A stretch of 64,000 bases of DNA from Segatella buccae ATCC 33574 (GCF_000184945.1 NZ_GL586311.1:1457435-1521434); one strand, 5' to 3'. Numbered from the stretch's first letter, positions 44,212 to 54,357 are shown. The notes: a model not told the origin generated them from the sequence alone. Numbers and translations: made by a program.

Positions 44212-45783
44212 ATGGCACAAGAAGATGTTTTCAAAAAGATAGTGAGTCACTGTAAGGAATATGGTTTCGTTTTCCCCAGCAGTGACATCTACGACGGCCT
44301 GGCCGCCGTCTACGACTATGGCCAGAACGGCGTGGAACTGAAAAATAACATCAAGCAATATTGGTGGCAAAGCATGGTGCTGCTGCACAGCAACATCGTG
44401 GGCATCGACGCCGCCATCTTCATGCACCCCACCGTGTGGAAAGCCAGCGGCCATGTGGATGCTTTCAACGACCCGCTCATTGACAACCGCGACTCAAAGA
44501 AACGCTATCGTGCCGACAATCTGATAGAAGACCAGATAGGAAAATACGAAGAGAAGATAGAAAAGGAGGTGGCCAAGGCCCGCAAACGCTTCGGGGAGGC
44601 TTTCGACGAGCAGAAGTTCCGCGAGACGAATCCGCGCGTTCTGGAGAATGCCAAGAAGCGCGACGAACTCCACGCCCGCTACACGGAGGCCATGCAGGGC
44701 CCGGATCTCGAGGCCCTGAAGCAGATTATCCTCGATGAGGGCATTGTGGATCCCATCTCCGGAACCAAGAACTGGACTGACGTGCGCCAGTTCAACCTGA
44801 TGTTCTCCACCGAGATGGGCTCGCTCTCCGATGCCACCAACAAGATATACCTGCGTCCGGAGACCGCCCAAGGTATCTTTGTGAACTATCTCAATGTGCA
44901 GAAGACGGGCCGCATGAAGCTGCCCTTCGGCATCGCACAGATAGGCAAGGCCTTCCGCAACGAGATTGTGGCCCGCCAGTTTGTGTTCCGTATGCGTGAG
45001 TTCGAGCAGATGGAGATGCAGTTCTTCTGCCAGCCCGGCACGGAAATGAAGTGGTTTGAATATTGGAAAAAAGTGCGTCTTGCCTGGCACGAGACACTCG
45101 GCATGGGCAAGGAGAACTACCGGTTCCACGACCACGAGAAGCTGGCCCACTACGCCAATGCTGCCACCGACATCGAGTTTAAGATGCCTTTCGGCTTCAA
45201 GGAGGTGGAGGGCATCCACTCGCGCACCGATTTCGACCTCTCGCAGCACGAGAAATACAGCGGTCGCAGCATCAAATACTTCGACCCGGACAAGAACGAG
45301 AGCTACACGCCCTATGATGTGGAGACTTCCATCGGTGTGGACCGCATGTTCCTGAGCGTGCTCTGCCACTCATACGAGGAAGAGCAGCTGGAGAATGGCG
45401 AGACCCGCGTGGTGCTGAAACTGCCCGAGGCACTGGCCCCGGTGAAGTGTGCCGTGTTCCCGCTCGACAAGAAAGACGGTCTGCCCGAGCTTGCACAAGA
45501 GATTGTAGACGACCTCAAATTCCACTTCAACACGCACTATGGCGACCCGAAAGACTCCATCGGCAAGCGTTATCGCCGTCAGGATGCCGTGGGCACACCG
45601 TTCTGTGTGACGGTGGACCATGACACACCCAACGACCATAAGGTGACTTTGCGCTTCCGCGACACTATGGAACAGGAGCGTGTGGACATCAGCCAACTGC
45701 GATCCATCATCGAAGACCGCGTGAGCATCACCGGTCTGCTGAAGAAGTTGGGCAAGGAAATAAAAGGTTTCGAGGAGGCCTAA
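44212..45783 (+). CDS. glyS: Glycyl-tRNA synthetase (single-chain, class II)
   Basis: A 523-residue homodimeric-type GlyRS that charges tRNA-Gly. It begins MAQEDVFKKIVSHCKEYGFV and has the class II motifs GIFVNYLNVQKTGRMKLPFG (motif 1 region), FRMREFEQMEMQFF (motif 2) and VETSIGVDRMFLS (motif 3). The C-terminal anticodon-binding domain runs from about residue 430. A TACCTTTG box at 44175-44182 gives a leader of about 25 bases; an in-frame start earlier would precede it. The FKBP lipoprotein gene follows after 45 bases. Confidence 0.96.
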   Translation: MAQEDVFKKIVSHCKEYGFVFPSSDIYDGLAAVYDYGQNGVELKNNIKQYWWQSMVLLHSNIVGIDAAIFMHPTVWKASGHVDAFNDPLIDNRDSKKRYRADNLIEDQIGKYEEKIEKEVAKARKRFGEAFDEQKFRETNPRVLENAKKRDELHARYTEAMQGPDLEALKQIILDEGIVDPISGTKNWTDVRQFNLMFSTEMGSLSDATNKIYLRPETAQGIFVNYLNVQKTGRMKLPFGIAQIGKAFRNEIVARQFVFRMREFEQMEMQFFCQPGTEMKWFEYWKKVRLAWHETLGMGKENYRFHDHEKLAHYANAATDIEFKMPFGFKEVEGIHSRTDFDLSQHEKYSGRSIKYFDPDKNESYTPYDVETSIGVDRMFLSVLCHSYEEEQLENGETRVVLKLPEALAPVKCAVFPLDKKDGLPELAQEIVDDLKFHFNTHYGDPKDSIGKRYRRQDAVGTPFCVTVDHDTPNDHKVTLRFRDTMEQERVDISQLRSIIEDRVSITGLLKKLGKEIKGFEEA

Positions 45784-45828
45784 GCCTTCCTGGAACGACA
45801 CAAGCGAAAAGCATAAAAAGAAAAATCC

Positions 45829-46497
45829 ATGCACATATCCAATAAAGACGCCTATCGGGTGAAGGGATGGCTGAAGGCCATCCCATTCTTCCTGTCAGCC
45901 TTCCTGCTTCTGACCTCTTGCAGCGAAGACGACGGAACCACCGATGAATACGCCGACTGGCAGAGTCGCAACGAGACTTTCTTTGCAGAAAGATATGCCA
46001 CCGCCAAGGCCAACAGCGACGGAACGTGGCGCACCTACCTCAACTGGACGCTCGACGGGCAGCAGCCTTACCCTTCCGGAAAGGGCTCCATCACCTATCA
46101 GTCAACCGATTACATTGCTGTGCAGGTGCTTAAGAGCGGTACGGGAACGGAGAGTCCGCTCATCACCGACTCCGTTCGCGTCCACTATCGCGGTCGGCTC
46201 ATCCCTACCACAAGCTATCCTGAAGGCTACGTTTTCGAGCAAAGCTACAAAGGAACGCTCGATACCAAGACCGCGCTTCCTAGGAATTATCTTGCAAGTG
46301 GCAGAATGGATGGGTGGACTACGGCTCTTCTCCACATGCACATCGGGGACACATGGCGCATCTATGTCCCTGCCGCATTGGGTTACGGCTCTGTCACCAA
46401 GACCGGTATTCCGGCTTATTCCACTCTTGTTTTCGACATCACGCTCAACAGTTTCTACCGCAAGACGGCTTCATCGAACAAGAAAACGAAGAAGTAG
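45829..46497 (+). CDS. FKBP-type peptidyl-prolyl isomerase, lipoprotein
   Basis: A 222-residue envelope protein. The signal PFFLSAFLLLTSC ends at the lipid Cys; a 75-residue linker precedes the FKBP domain (about 95-210), recognised by VRVHYRGRLIPT, FEQSYKGTLDT, HIGDTWRIYVPAALGYGS and STLVFDITLNSF. It catalyses proline cis-trans isomerisation on proteins outside the cytoplasm. It ends in a basic tail. It is downstream of glyS, an order I recall in other Bacteroidales, with a terminator behind it. Confidence 0.9.
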   Translation: MHISNKDAYRVKGWLKAIPFFLSAFLLLTSCSEDDGTTDEYADWQSRNETFFAERYATAKANSDGTWRTYLNWTLDGQQPYPSGKGSITYQSTDYIAVQVLKSGTGTESPLITDSVRVHYRGRLIPTTSYPEGYVFEQSYKGTLDTKTALPRNYLASGRMDGWTTALLHMHIGDTWRIYVPAALGYGSVTKTGIPAYSTLVFDITLNSFYRKTASSNKKTKK

Positions 46498-46590
46498 ACC
46501 GGTAAGACCGGTAAGAAACAGGCCATGCGCCATTTGATGACGTGGGCATTTGAAGTTTGCAAGTTCCGACATCCCATCACACAACATACC

Positions 46591-46634
46591 ATCAGGCAGC
46601 CCGTTCCACCAAGGGACAGGCTGCCTGATTTCGT
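46591..46634 (+). terminator. Terminator of the glyS-FKBP operon
   Basis: ATCAGGCAGCC (46591-46601) and GGCTGCCTGAT (46619-46629) form an 11-bp stem, followed by TTCGTTTTT. Confidence 0.8.
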
Positions 46635-46707
46635 TTTTACCTATTTTCACGGGCTGTCCCGTTTTGAAGTCAGCCGGTGTGCGGTAGGGGAGAGCTTCGG
46701 GCAGTGT

Positions 46708-47134
46708 GGATTGTTAAACAATTTGTCCGTTTTCGGCCTCTCAGATTGCGATATTTGCAACGAACGAGCACTTAGCGCAAATGAGCGATTTTTGGTGCTG
46801 CTTCCAAAGTGGTGACAATCAATAGCTTGAATTTTATTGACAAGAATTTGGGGCCGAAAATGAACTTGAAAGGGCCCAAACGAGCTTGCAAAAAGGCCAC
46901 AGTTGCGCGCCAACTGTGGCCTTTTCAGCTCTCAAGTGTGGCTCTTTCGCAAGTTTGAAGGGCCCGAATGGGAAAATCGGCAGGCTTTTCCGATAGTCTA
47001 AAGTCGGTTTTCCGTTCTGGTTGGAGAGTTTTTGCGGATGCGTTTTTGTTGATATTATTCGCCATCATCCGACATCTTGCGGAGACAGCTTTCATCGCTT
47101 TTTGTGTTGGTGTGTACCCCATGCAGCTATTCAT
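46708..47134 (+). repeat. Dispersed repeat family R1, copy C (full length)
   Basis: Same order of blocks as the copy at 22983: AAACAATTTG, TTGCGATATTTGCAACGA, GACAATCAAT..TTGAATTTT, GGGCCCAAACGAGCTTGC, the palindrome around CGCGCC, AAGTGTGGCTCTTTCGCAA, GGTTTTCCGTTC, GTTTTTGTTGATATTATTCG. Here it lies between the FKBP terminator and the trpS promoter. Rough identity to copy B is 75-80 percent by eye. Confidence 0.85.
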
Positions 47135-47179
47135 CCCTGCATCAAATGGTTGCCGTTCCCCATTTTGCCCTCAAAAAAG

Positions 47180-47210
47180 TTGCCTGATATGCTGAAAATC
47201 ACTACCTTTG
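47180..47210 (+). promoter_or_regulatory. trpS promoter
   Basis: TTG (47180-47182), a 20-base spacer, TACCTTTG (47203-47210), 38 bases before the ATG. Confidence 0.7.
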
Positions 47211-47248
47211 CAATTCAAAAGACAACACCAAAAGAAATCCAACATAGA

Positions 47249-48337
47249 ATGGGAAAGATTATATTGACGGGTGACCGCCCGACCGGTAAGCTCCATTTGG
47301 GCCATTATGTAGGTTCTCTGCGCCGCCGTGTGCAGTTGCAGAATGCCGGCGACTACGAACGCATGTTTGTTTTCATGGCCGATGTGCAGGCGCTCACCGA
47401 CAATGCCGACAATCCTGAGAAGATTCGCCAAAACATGATGGAGGTAGCCCTCGACTACCTTGCTGCCGGTCTCGATCCGGAGAAATGCACTCTTTTCGTG
47501 CAAAGTCAGATTCCGGAACTGGCCGAACTCACCACCTATCTGATGAACCTTATCACCGTGAGCCGCGTACAGCGCAACCCCACTGTGAAGACGGAAATCA
47601 AGATGCGCAACTTCGAGGCCAACATCCCGCTTGGCTTCTTCTGCTACCCCGTGAGTCAGGCTGCCGACATCGCCCTTTTCAAGGCCACTACTGTGCCGGC
47701 CGGCGAAGATCAGGAACCGATGTTGGAGGTGACCCGCGAACTGGTGCGCCGCTTCAACCAGACCTACGGTGAGGTGCTTGTCGAGCCTGCCATCATGCTG
47801 CCCGAGAATGCCACAGCCCGCCGACTGCCCGGCACCGACGGCAAGGAGAAGATGAGCAAGAGCCTTGGCAACTGCATCTATTTGAGCGATTCGGCCGAAG
47901 AGGTGTGGCAGAAGGTGCGCTCGATGTACACCGATCCCACCCATCTCAACGTTTCCGATCCGGGGCATGTGGAGGGCAATGCCGTGTTCACCTATCTTGA
48001 TGCCTTCTCCACCGACGACGACTTTGCCGAGTTCTGGCCCGAGTTTAAGAATCTCGACGAACTGAAAGCGGCCTACACGGCCGGCGGCATAGGTGACATG
48101 AAGTGCAAAAAGCTGCTCAACAATGTCATCAACAAGATGCTGGAGCCTATGCGCGTGCGTCGTCATGAGTTGGAACAAGACATCCCTGAGATTTACAATA
48201 TCCTGAAAAAAGGTTCTGAGGCTGCTTGCGAAGTGGGTGCTGCCACCATGGATGAGGTGCGCAAAGCCATGCGAATAGACTATTTCAACGATGCCGAACT
48301 GATACGTCAGCAGGCTGAGAAGTTTAAGGCGAAATAG
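47249..48337 (+). CDS. trpS: Tryptophanyl-tRNA synthetase
   Basis: A 362-residue class I aminoacyl-tRNA synthetase. It starts MGKIILTGDRPTGKLHLGHYVG, where TGKLHLGHY is the HIGH motif, and carries GEDQEPMLEVTREL, ARRLPGTDGKEKMSKSLGN (the KMSKS motif) and a C-terminal helical anticodon domain. It activates tryptophan for tRNA-Trp. An open frame extends 76 codons further upstream through the promoter and the R1 repeat and is rejected. It is monocistronic, ending in a terminator. Confidence 0.96.
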   Translation: MGKIILTGDRPTGKLHLGHYVGSLRRRVQLQNAGDYERMFVFMADVQALTDNADNPEKIRQNMMEVALDYLAAGLDPEKCTLFVQSQIPELAELTTYLMNLITVSRVQRNPTVKTEIKMRNFEANIPLGFFCYPVSQAADIALFKATTVPAGEDQEPMLEVTRELVRRFNQTYGEVLVEPAIMLPENATARRLPGTDGKEKMSKSLGNCIYLSDSAEEVWQKVRSMYTDPTHLNVSDPGHVEGNAVFTYLDAFSTDDDFAEFWPEFKNLDELKAAYTAGGIGDMKCKKLLNNVINKMLEPMRVRRHELEQDIPEIYNILKKGSEAACEVGAATMDEVRKAMRIDYFNDAELIRQQAEKFKAK

Positions 48338-48361
48338 CAGGACACCGCATTACACCTATAC

Positions 48362-48398
48362 AAAAAGGAGAAGTCTCTGCACGAGACTTCTCCTTTTT
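48362..48398. terminator. Bidirectional terminator between trpS and the isomerase
   Basis: AAAAAGGAGAAGTCTC (48362-48377) pairs perfectly with GAGACTTCTCCTTTTT (48383-48398) around a 5-base loop; both converging genes use it. Confidence 0.88.
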
Positions 48399-48417
48399 GC
48401 GTCTATTGGCAAGTGTT

Positions 48418-49380
48418 TTATACGTAGGTTTCCAAAAACTTCATCTCTCCTTCCACCTTCACCCTGCGTGTGGTGGCCGGTATGAGCAGCGTTTCACCGG
48501 CCCGGAATGCAGTTTCGTTGCCCTCATTGTCAGTGAGACGGGCCTCCCCTTTCAGTCCGATGAGGATGACAAAGCTGTCCAGCTCTTCAAAGTCAAGCGT
48601 CAGAGGTTCGTCGATGTCATAGACCACGGTAGAGAAATACGGGCACTGCACCAGCATCACACCCTCGTTTTTCACCGGTACATACTCCGTGCGGTAGTTA
48701 CTCTGCACCCGATAGTCGATACATTCGGCAGCTTCACGGGTGTGCAGCTGACGCTCATGCCCCTCGGCATCCTTCCGCTTGAAGTCGTAGATGCGGTAGG
48801 TGACATCGCTTGTCTGCTGTATTTCGGCCAAGAAACATCCCGTCCCGATGCTGTGGATGCGCCCGGCAGGCAGGAAGAACACATCCCCCTCCTTCACCTC
48901 ATATTCGGCTATGGCATCGGTGATGATATCCGTCTCCACCATTTCCTTATATTGTTGTGGGGTGATGGGCTTCTTGAGTCCTACCCTCAAGCGGGCTTCC
49001 TTGTCCGACTCCATGATATACCACATCTCCGTTTTTCCACGGTTCTTGCCCTGCCTGCGAGCCGTTTCGTCGTCGGGATGCACCTGTATGGACAGTTGGT
49101 CGCGGGCATCGATAAACTTGATGAGCAATGGAAATTCGTCACCAAAACGCTTGTAGTTTTCCGTTCCCACAAGCGCATCTTTCAGTTCGGCAACCAATTC
49201 GTTGAGCCTGTAGCCCCGATAAGGGCCGTCAGCTACGATGGTCTCATTGTCTTTCACACCCGATATTTCCCAGCTCTCACCCACCTTTTCCTGCTTGATG
49301 GCAAGCTGCTTGAAGGGGATGATCTTCTCGCCTCCCCAGATGGTAGACTTCAGAAGTGTCTCAAATTTAACCGGTTTCAT
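48418..49380 (-). CDS. manA: Mannose-6-phosphate isomerase, class I
   Basis: A 320-residue cupin enzyme that interconverts mannose 6-phosphate and fructose 6-phosphate. The zinc-binding segments are visible: LSIQVHPDD, KTEMWYIME and PAGRIHSIG, with a fourth ligand region at CFLAEIQQTSDVTYRIYDF. The length fits the short bacterial type. It lies 78 bases downstream of trkH on the same strand, so it may be the last gene of the dxs-trkA-trkH run, and ends at the terminator shared with trpS. Confidence 0.92.
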   Translation of the reverse strand: MKPVKFETLLKSTIWGGEKIIPFKQLAIKQEKVGESWEISGVKDNETIVADGPYRGYRLNELVAELKDALVGTENYKRFGDEFPLLIKFIDARDQLSIQVHPDDETARRQGKNRGKTEMWYIMESDKEARLRVGLKKPITPQQYKEMVETDIITDAIAEYEVKEGDVFFLPAGRIHSIGTGCFLAEIQQTSDVTYRIYDFKRKDAEGHERQLHTREAAECIDYRVQSNYRTEYVPVKNEGVMLVQCPYFSTVVYDIDEPLTLDFEELDSFVILIGLKGEARLTDNEGNETAFRAGETLLIPATTRRVKVEGEMKFLETYV

Positions 49381-49458
49381 GCTGTTGTTTTTTTATGTTG
49401 TAGTGAGTAAATGAATATTCCACTTCCACATCGGCTTGAGACAGCACGCTCATTCTTT

Positions 49459-50916
49459 CTACCGCTCTTTCCAGAACTCGGGCGTGAAGATGACAAGCAC
49501 ACTGAAAATCTCCAGACGGCCCACGAGCATCATCACTGCACACATCCATTTGCATACATCCGGCAGAGAACTCCACGACATGGTGGGCCCGATGTTGAGG
49601 CCCAATGACGGCCCAACATTGCCTATGCTGCTCAACGTGATGGTGATGGCGTTGGTGTTGTCTATCCCCATCGCTATCATGGTAAACGAAGTGATGAGAC
49701 ACAGGATGAGATACACCGTGAGGAAAGCCAGTAGTGTGACGCGCTTCTGGTTGGGCACGTTGCTGCCGTCTATCTTGATGGGCAGCACGGCATTGGGATG
49801 AAGAATCTGCCGGAACTCGTTCTTGATGACATGCAGCACCATCACGCCACGAATGCACTTGAAGCCTCCGCTCGTGCTGCCCGAACAGGCTCCGAAGAAC
49901 ATGCACACGGCCAGTACCACCCATGTGACATGGGGCCATGTGCCGGCATCATCGTTGAAAAGTCCCGTGGTGGTGATAAACGACACCACCTGGAAGATAC
50001 CGCAACGGAAAGCATGCTCCACATCATAACCGTTGCGTGCCATCAGTTCGATGGTAATGATGAGCGTGAAGATGCCAACCAGAAACAGATAGAATTTAAA
50101 CTCGGTGTTCTTGCACAGCAAACTCACCTTACCCTTGATGACCGTGAGATAAAGCAACGTGAAATTGACACCTGAGAGAAAGGTGAAAAACGTGCAGACA
50201 TACTCCAAGGTGGGCGAGTGGAAAAACTCGGTGCTTGTGTTGTGTGTGGAGAAACCGCCCGTGGCCGTGGTGGTCATGGCATAGTTGATGCTGTCGAACA
50301 CGCCCATTCCACCCAACCAATAGCTTGCGGTGCAGGCCATGGTGATGACCAGATAGATAACCCATATCCACTTGGCGTTGGTGGAGAGCCGCGGGTGCAG
50401 TTTGGTCTTGATGGGCCCGGTAGCCTCGGCGGCAAACACTTTGACGCTTCCCCCCACCATTGAGGGCAGCAGGGCGATGGTGAAGAACACGATACCCAGT
50501 CCGCCTATCCACTGTGTGAGCGACCGCCAGAAGAGCAGTCCGTGGGGCAGTGCCTCCACATCGTCGATGATGGTAGCCCCGGTGGTGGTGAATCCTGACA
50601 TCGTTTCGAAGTAAGCATCTGTGAAATGGGTGATGTAGCCACTGATCAGGAAAGGCAGTGTGCCGAAGAGACTGAAGATAACCCAACACAGTGTGACCAC
50701 CAGATAGGCGTCACGCCGCGACATGGAGTTGTCGGCATGGCGGCCAAAGAGTTTCAGCACCACCCCGGCAAAAATGCTGATAATCGTTGATTCGAGAAAA
50801 GCCAGCGTGTCATCTTCGTGAAAGAAGAAAGCTATCACGAAACAACAGCCCATCAACATGGCCTCCAAGAAGAGCAGTTGACCGATTATCTTGTATAGAA
50901 GTTCTTTATTTATCAT
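49459..50916 (-). CDS. trkH: Potassium uptake protein TrkH
   Basis: A 485-residue membrane channel subunit with repeated MPM folds and selectivity-filter-like Gly residues (SGFTTTGATI, TTTATGGFSTH, FITTTGLFND, GSTSGGFKCIRG). It starts only five bases after the trkA stop, so the two are translationally close. TrkH moves K+ across the inner membrane when TrkA, its NAD(H)/ATP-sensing regulator, is in the active state. There is no unusual feature. Confidence 0.95.
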   Translation of the reverse strand: MINKELLYKIIGQLLFLEAMLMGCCFVIAFFFHEDDTLAFLESTIISIFAGVVLKLFGRHADNSMSRRDAYLVVTLCWVIFSLFGTLPFLISGYITHFTDAYFETMSGFTTTGATIIDDVEALPHGLLFWRSLTQWIGGLGIVFFTIALLPSMVGGSVKVFAAEATGPIKTKLHPRLSTNAKWIWVIYLVITMACTASYWLGGMGVFDSINYAMTTTATGGFSTHNTSTEFFHSPTLEYVCTFFTFLSGVNFTLLYLTVIKGKVSLLCKNTEFKFYLFLVGIFTLIITIELMARNGYDVEHAFRCGIFQVVSFITTTGLFNDDAGTWPHVTWVVLAVCMFFGACSGSTSGGFKCIRGVMVLHVIKNEFRQILHPNAVLPIKIDGSNVPNQKRVTLLAFLTVYLILCLITSFTMIAMGIDNTNAITITLSSIGNVGPSLGLNIGPTMSWSSLPDVCKWMCAVMMLVGRLEIFSVLVIFTPEFWKER

Positions 50917-50921
50917 GGCTT

Positions 50922-52265
50922 TCAGAAGAACTTTTCTATCTTCTTCATGTTCACATTGTGGCAGAATATCATCACAGAGTCGCCCGGTTCTATCTGCGTA
51001 TTACCATTAACGAGCATTCCCTCACCCTCCCTCACGAGTCCGCCGATGGTCACTCCGGGAGGCAATCCGAGGTCTTTCACGGGCTTACGGGTGACTTTAG
51101 CCCCCTCACCCACGACAAACTCGGCCACATCGGCATTGGCCGAGTTGAGGAATTTCACGTTCATCACATCGGCATCGAGCATCATCTGGTAGATGTGACC
51201 GGCGGCAATGGCTTTCTTGTTGATGATGGTGCCGATGTCAAGACTCTCGGCCATGGCCACATAATCAAGGTTTTCCACCATCGCCACGGTTTTGCGCACC
51301 CCCATCCGCTTGGCCGTAAGACAGGCCAGAATGTTGGTTTCGGCATTGCCTGTGAGTGCCACAAAGGCCTGTGTGCTGCGTATGCCCTCCTCCGTGAGAA
51401 GGGGTATGTCACGTCCGTCGCCGTTGATCACGAGCACATTGTCTTCCAATATGTTGTTGAGTTCCTCACATCGGTGCTCGTCCTGTTCGATGATTTTCAC
51501 GTCCATGTACTCAGGCATGGTCTTCACCGCCCTCACGGCCGTCTTTCCGCCCCCCATGATCATCACGTTTTTCACGTCCACATAGTGTTCTTTCCCTACG
51601 ATCTTACGAATGTAGGGGATGTAGTTGCGGGTGGTCATGAAGTAGGCCAGGTCGTAGAGTTTGAGTTCGTCGTTACCGCCGGGGATGATCGTGTCGTCGC
51701 CCCGCTTGATGGCCACGATGTGGTAGGGGTCGTCGGGCCCGCTGATGGTCTTCAACGGTTGGTTGAGAATCTCGCAACTCTCACGCAGTTTGATGCCCAG
51801 CATCACGAGTGCCCCGTCGTGCACATCCCACCGCTGGCGCACCCACGACATCTTCAGACCGTTGTTAATGTCCACGGCTGCCAGCATCTCGGGATAGATG
51901 AGCGAACTCACCCCCAAGTCGGAGAAAAACTTCTGCGCGTCAGGAGCTATGTATTCAGGACTGTCTATCTTGGCCACAGTCTTCTTGGTGCCGATGGCTT
52001 TGGCCAGCATACAGCTGTTGAGGTTGAGAGCCTCGTCGGGAGTCACCGATATGTAGAGGTCGGCACTCTCCGCCCCGGCTTCCCTCAGGGCCTTGATGCT
52101 GCCCGGTGAAGCTTCGAGCGTAAGCAGGTCGAAGTCGGTGCTTATCTTGGCGAGACGCTCGGCGTTTTCGTCAATGAGAGTGATGTTCTCGTTGTTGCGC
52201 GAGAGCAATTTGGCCAAATGGGTTCCTATGGCGTAGGCGCCGGCAATGATGATTTTCATATTCAA
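50922..52265 (-). CDS. trkA: Trk system potassium uptake regulator TrkA
   Basis: A 447-residue cytoplasmic gating subunit with two tandem RCK halves. Each has a Rossmann nucleotide-binding motif (MKIIIAGAYAIGTHLAKLL at the N-terminus and VMIMGGGKTAVRAVKTM near residue 232) followed by a TrkA-C segment. The first motif is GAYAIG, slightly off the usual GAGxVG. It lies 44 bases behind dxs and five bases ahead of trkH. Confidence 0.94.
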   Translation of the reverse strand: MNMKIIIAGAYAIGTHLAKLLSRNNENITLIDENAERLAKISTDFDLLTLEASPGSIKALREAGAESADLYISVTPDEALNLNSCMLAKAIGTKKTVAKIDSPEYIAPDAQKFFSDLGVSSLIYPEMLAAVDINNGLKMSWVRQRWDVHDGALVMLGIKLRESCEILNQPLKTISGPDDPYHIVAIKRGDDTIIPGGNDELKLYDLAYFMTTRNYIPYIRKIVGKEHYVDVKNVMIMGGGKTAVRAVKTMPEYMDVKIIEQDEHRCEELNNILEDNVLVINGDGRDIPLLTEEGIRSTQAFVALTGNAETNILACLTAKRMGVRKTVAMVENLDYVAMAESLDIGTIINKKAIAAGHIYQMMLDADVMNVKFLNSANADVAEFVVGEGAKVTRKPVKDLGLPPGVTIGGLVREGEGMLVNGNTQIEPGDSVMIFCHNVNMKKIEKFF

Positions 52266-52309
52266 AAGAACTTCTTAGTCTTTCCGCTCCGCCTTTTGGG
52301 CAGTGCTTT

Positions 52310-54277
52310 TTAGTGTATCGCTTTCAAGATGGCCCGCTTGATCGACTCCCTGTCCAGTCCGCACAGCTGCTTGAGCTGTTCCACAGTGCCGTGTTCGACA
52401 AACTCGTCGGGCATTCCCAGACGCGTGATTTCAGGGTGGAAGCCGTTGTCGTTCATCCATTCGAGCACCGCCGAACCGAGTCCGCCTTTGCGCGTGCCGT
52501 CTTCGATGGTGACGATGCGGTTGAAATTGGCGGCCACCTCACTCAGCAGCAGGTCGTCGAGCGGCTTGAGGAAGCGCATGTCATAATGGGCGATGGAGGG
52601 TGATAGGTGTTGGCTGGTAGGTGATAATGATGTGTCGGGGATGCTTTCCAGCTCTTCGATTATTTTTTTCACTTCGTTGCCTATGGGCCCGATGGTCAAC
52701 ACGGCCACATCGCGCCCCTCGTGCAGCCGGCGACCGGTGCCCACCTGCACTTCCTCCAGCTTGCAACGCCAGTCGGTGAGCACTCCGCGGCCGCGCGGAT
52801 AGCGTATCACGAAAGTGCCCTTGTCGGGCAGCTGGGCCGTGTACATGAGCCGTCGCAGCTCGTGCTCATCCATAGGCGAGGCAATGGTCAGATTGGGGAT
52901 AGGGCGCAAGGCAGCCATGTCGAAGGCCCCGTGATGGGTGGGGCCGTCTTCGCCCACGATGCCGGCACGGTCGAGACAGAGCACAACGGGCAGGTTGAGG
53001 ATGGCCAAGTCGTGGATGATGTTGTCGTAGGCGCGTTGCGAGAAGGCACTGTAGATGTTGCAGAAAGGCTGCAATCCGTCTTTGGCCATGCCTCCCGAAA
53101 AGGTCACGGCATGGCCTTCGGCGATGCCCACATCAAACATGCGGTCGGGCATCTCCTTGGCCAGTATGTTCATCGAGCATCCCGTGGGCATGGCAGGCGT
53201 CACCCCCACGATTTTCGGATTGCTGCGAGCCAGTTCGAGCAGCGTTTCCCCAAACACATCTTGGTATTTGGGCGGCCGGTTGCTGGTGTCGTCCACGATA
53301 CGCTCGCCGGTTTCCGGGTCGAACTTGCCCGGTGCATGCCAGATGGTGGCTGCAGCCTCAGCAGGCTTGTAACCCTTACCTTTCTTGGTGTGCAGGTGCA
53401 GAAGTTTGGGGCCTTTCATGTCTTTGAGCTGGCGAAGCACACGCACGATGTTCTTCACATCGTGGCCGTCGAACGGTCCGAAATAGCGTATGTTCATGCC
53501 CTCGAAGATGTTCTGCTGGTGGCTGATGGCCGACTTCAGGGCGTTGTTCAGTCGTAGGATGCCTTTACGGCGCTCCTCATTGAGATACCCCTTGGCGTAT
53601 AACCACCGTGAGGCTTTGAAGCGCAGGCGGTTGTAGGTTTCGTTGGTGTCGAGGTTGAGCAGATATTTTTCCATCCCCCCCACAGCCCTGTCGATGGACA
53701 TGTCGTTGTCGTTGAGGATGATGAGCAGGTCATTGGGTGTGGATGACACGTTGTTGAGCCCCTCAAAGGCGAGCCCGCCACTCATGGCCCCGTCGCCTAT
53801 CACGGCCACCACATGCCTCGGCCCGCTGCTTCCGGATGCTGCCGGGCGGTCGCCTGCCCGCCCTTCGCGCTGTGCAGCAACGGCCATGCCCAAAGCCGCC
53901 GAAATGGAGTTGGAGGCATGGCCGCAGGTGAACGTGTCGTATTCGCTTTCCATGGGCGTGGGAAAGGGGCAGATGCCATGCAGCTTGCGGTTGGTGCAGA
54001 ACTGCTCGCGCCGCCCGGTGAGTATCTTGTGCCCGTAGGCCTGATGGCCCACGTCCCACACGATGCGGTCGTCGGGGGTATTATATACATAATGTAGGGC
54101 TACGGTGATTTCCACCACGCCGAGCGAAGAGGCAAAATGGCCGGGATTGACCGACACCTCATCGATGATGTCTTCGCGCAATTCCTTGCACACCTCGGGC
54201 AGTTGGCCGACGGCAAGTTGCCGCAAATCGGCCGGAAATCTGATTTCCTTAAGCAGTCCCAAATTCTTTTTTTCCAT
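52310..54277 (-). CDS. dxs: 1-deoxy-D-xylulose-5-phosphate synthase
   Basis: A 655-residue thiamine-diphosphate enzyme that makes DXP from pyruvate and glyceraldehyde 3-phosphate, the first step of the non-mevalonate isoprenoid route. It has [17 protein letters not shown], the ThDP-binding [16 protein letters not shown], the transketolase central domain ([33 protein letters not shown]) and a C-terminal domain. The start [11 protein letters not shown] is used; a nine-codon longer version reaches into the promoter. It contains a Ser/Pro-rich insert near residue 565 ([17 protein letters not shown]). It heads the dxs-trkA-trkH run. Confidence 0.96.
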   Translation of the reverse strand: MEKKNLGLLKEIRFPADLRQLAVGQLPEVCKELREDIIDEVSVNPGHFASSLGVVEITVALHYVYNTPDDRIVWDVGHQAYGHKILTGRREQFCTNRKLHGICPFPTPMESEYDTFTCGHASNSISAALGMAVAAQREGRAGDRPAASGSSGPRHVVAVIGDGAMSGGLAFEGLNNVSSTPNDLLIILNDNDMSIDRAVGGMEKYLLNLDTNETYNRLRFKASRWLYAKGYLNEERRKGILRLNNALKSAISHQQNIFEGMNIRYFGPFDGHDVKNIVRVLRQLKDMKGPKLLHLHTKKGKGYKPAEAAATIWHAPGKFDPETGERIVDDTSNRPPKYQDVFGETLLELARSNPKIVGVTPAMPTGCSMNILAKEMPDRMFDVGIAEGHAVTFSGGMAKDGLQPFCNIYSAFSQRAYDNIIHDLAILNLPVVLCLDRAGIVGEDGPTHHGAFDMAALRPIPNLTIASPMDEHELRRLMYTAQLPDKGTFVIRYPRGRGVLTDWRCKLEEVQVGTGRRLHEGRDVAVLTIGPIGNEVKKIIEELESIPDTSLSPTSQHLSPSIAHYDMRFLKPLDDLLLSEVAANFNRIVTIEDGTRKGGLGSAVLEWMNDNGFHPEITRLGMPDEFVEHGTVEQLKQLCGLDRESIKRAILKAIH

Positions 54278-54297
54278 TATTTTTAGTAATGAATAAC

Positions 54298-54332
54298 TTT
54301 GCAAAGGTACATTAAATTTCTTATCTTTGCAA
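54298..54332. promoter_or_regulatory. Overlapping divergent promoters of dxs and the C1 peptidase
   Basis: Plus strand: TTTG (54298-54301), 20 bases, TATCTTTG (54322-54329). Minus strand: TTG (54330-54332), 20 bases, TACCTTTG (54302-54309). The two -33/-7 pairs interleave, so RNA polymerase probably cannot occupy both at once. Confidence 0.65.
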
Positions 54333-54357
54333 GCAAATCAAAACTAATATTAAACTC

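Noticed and set aside
47021..47248. 76-codon N-terminal extension of trpS
   Set aside because: It runs through the repeat and the trpS promoter; the HIGH-motif region starts at the chosen ATG.
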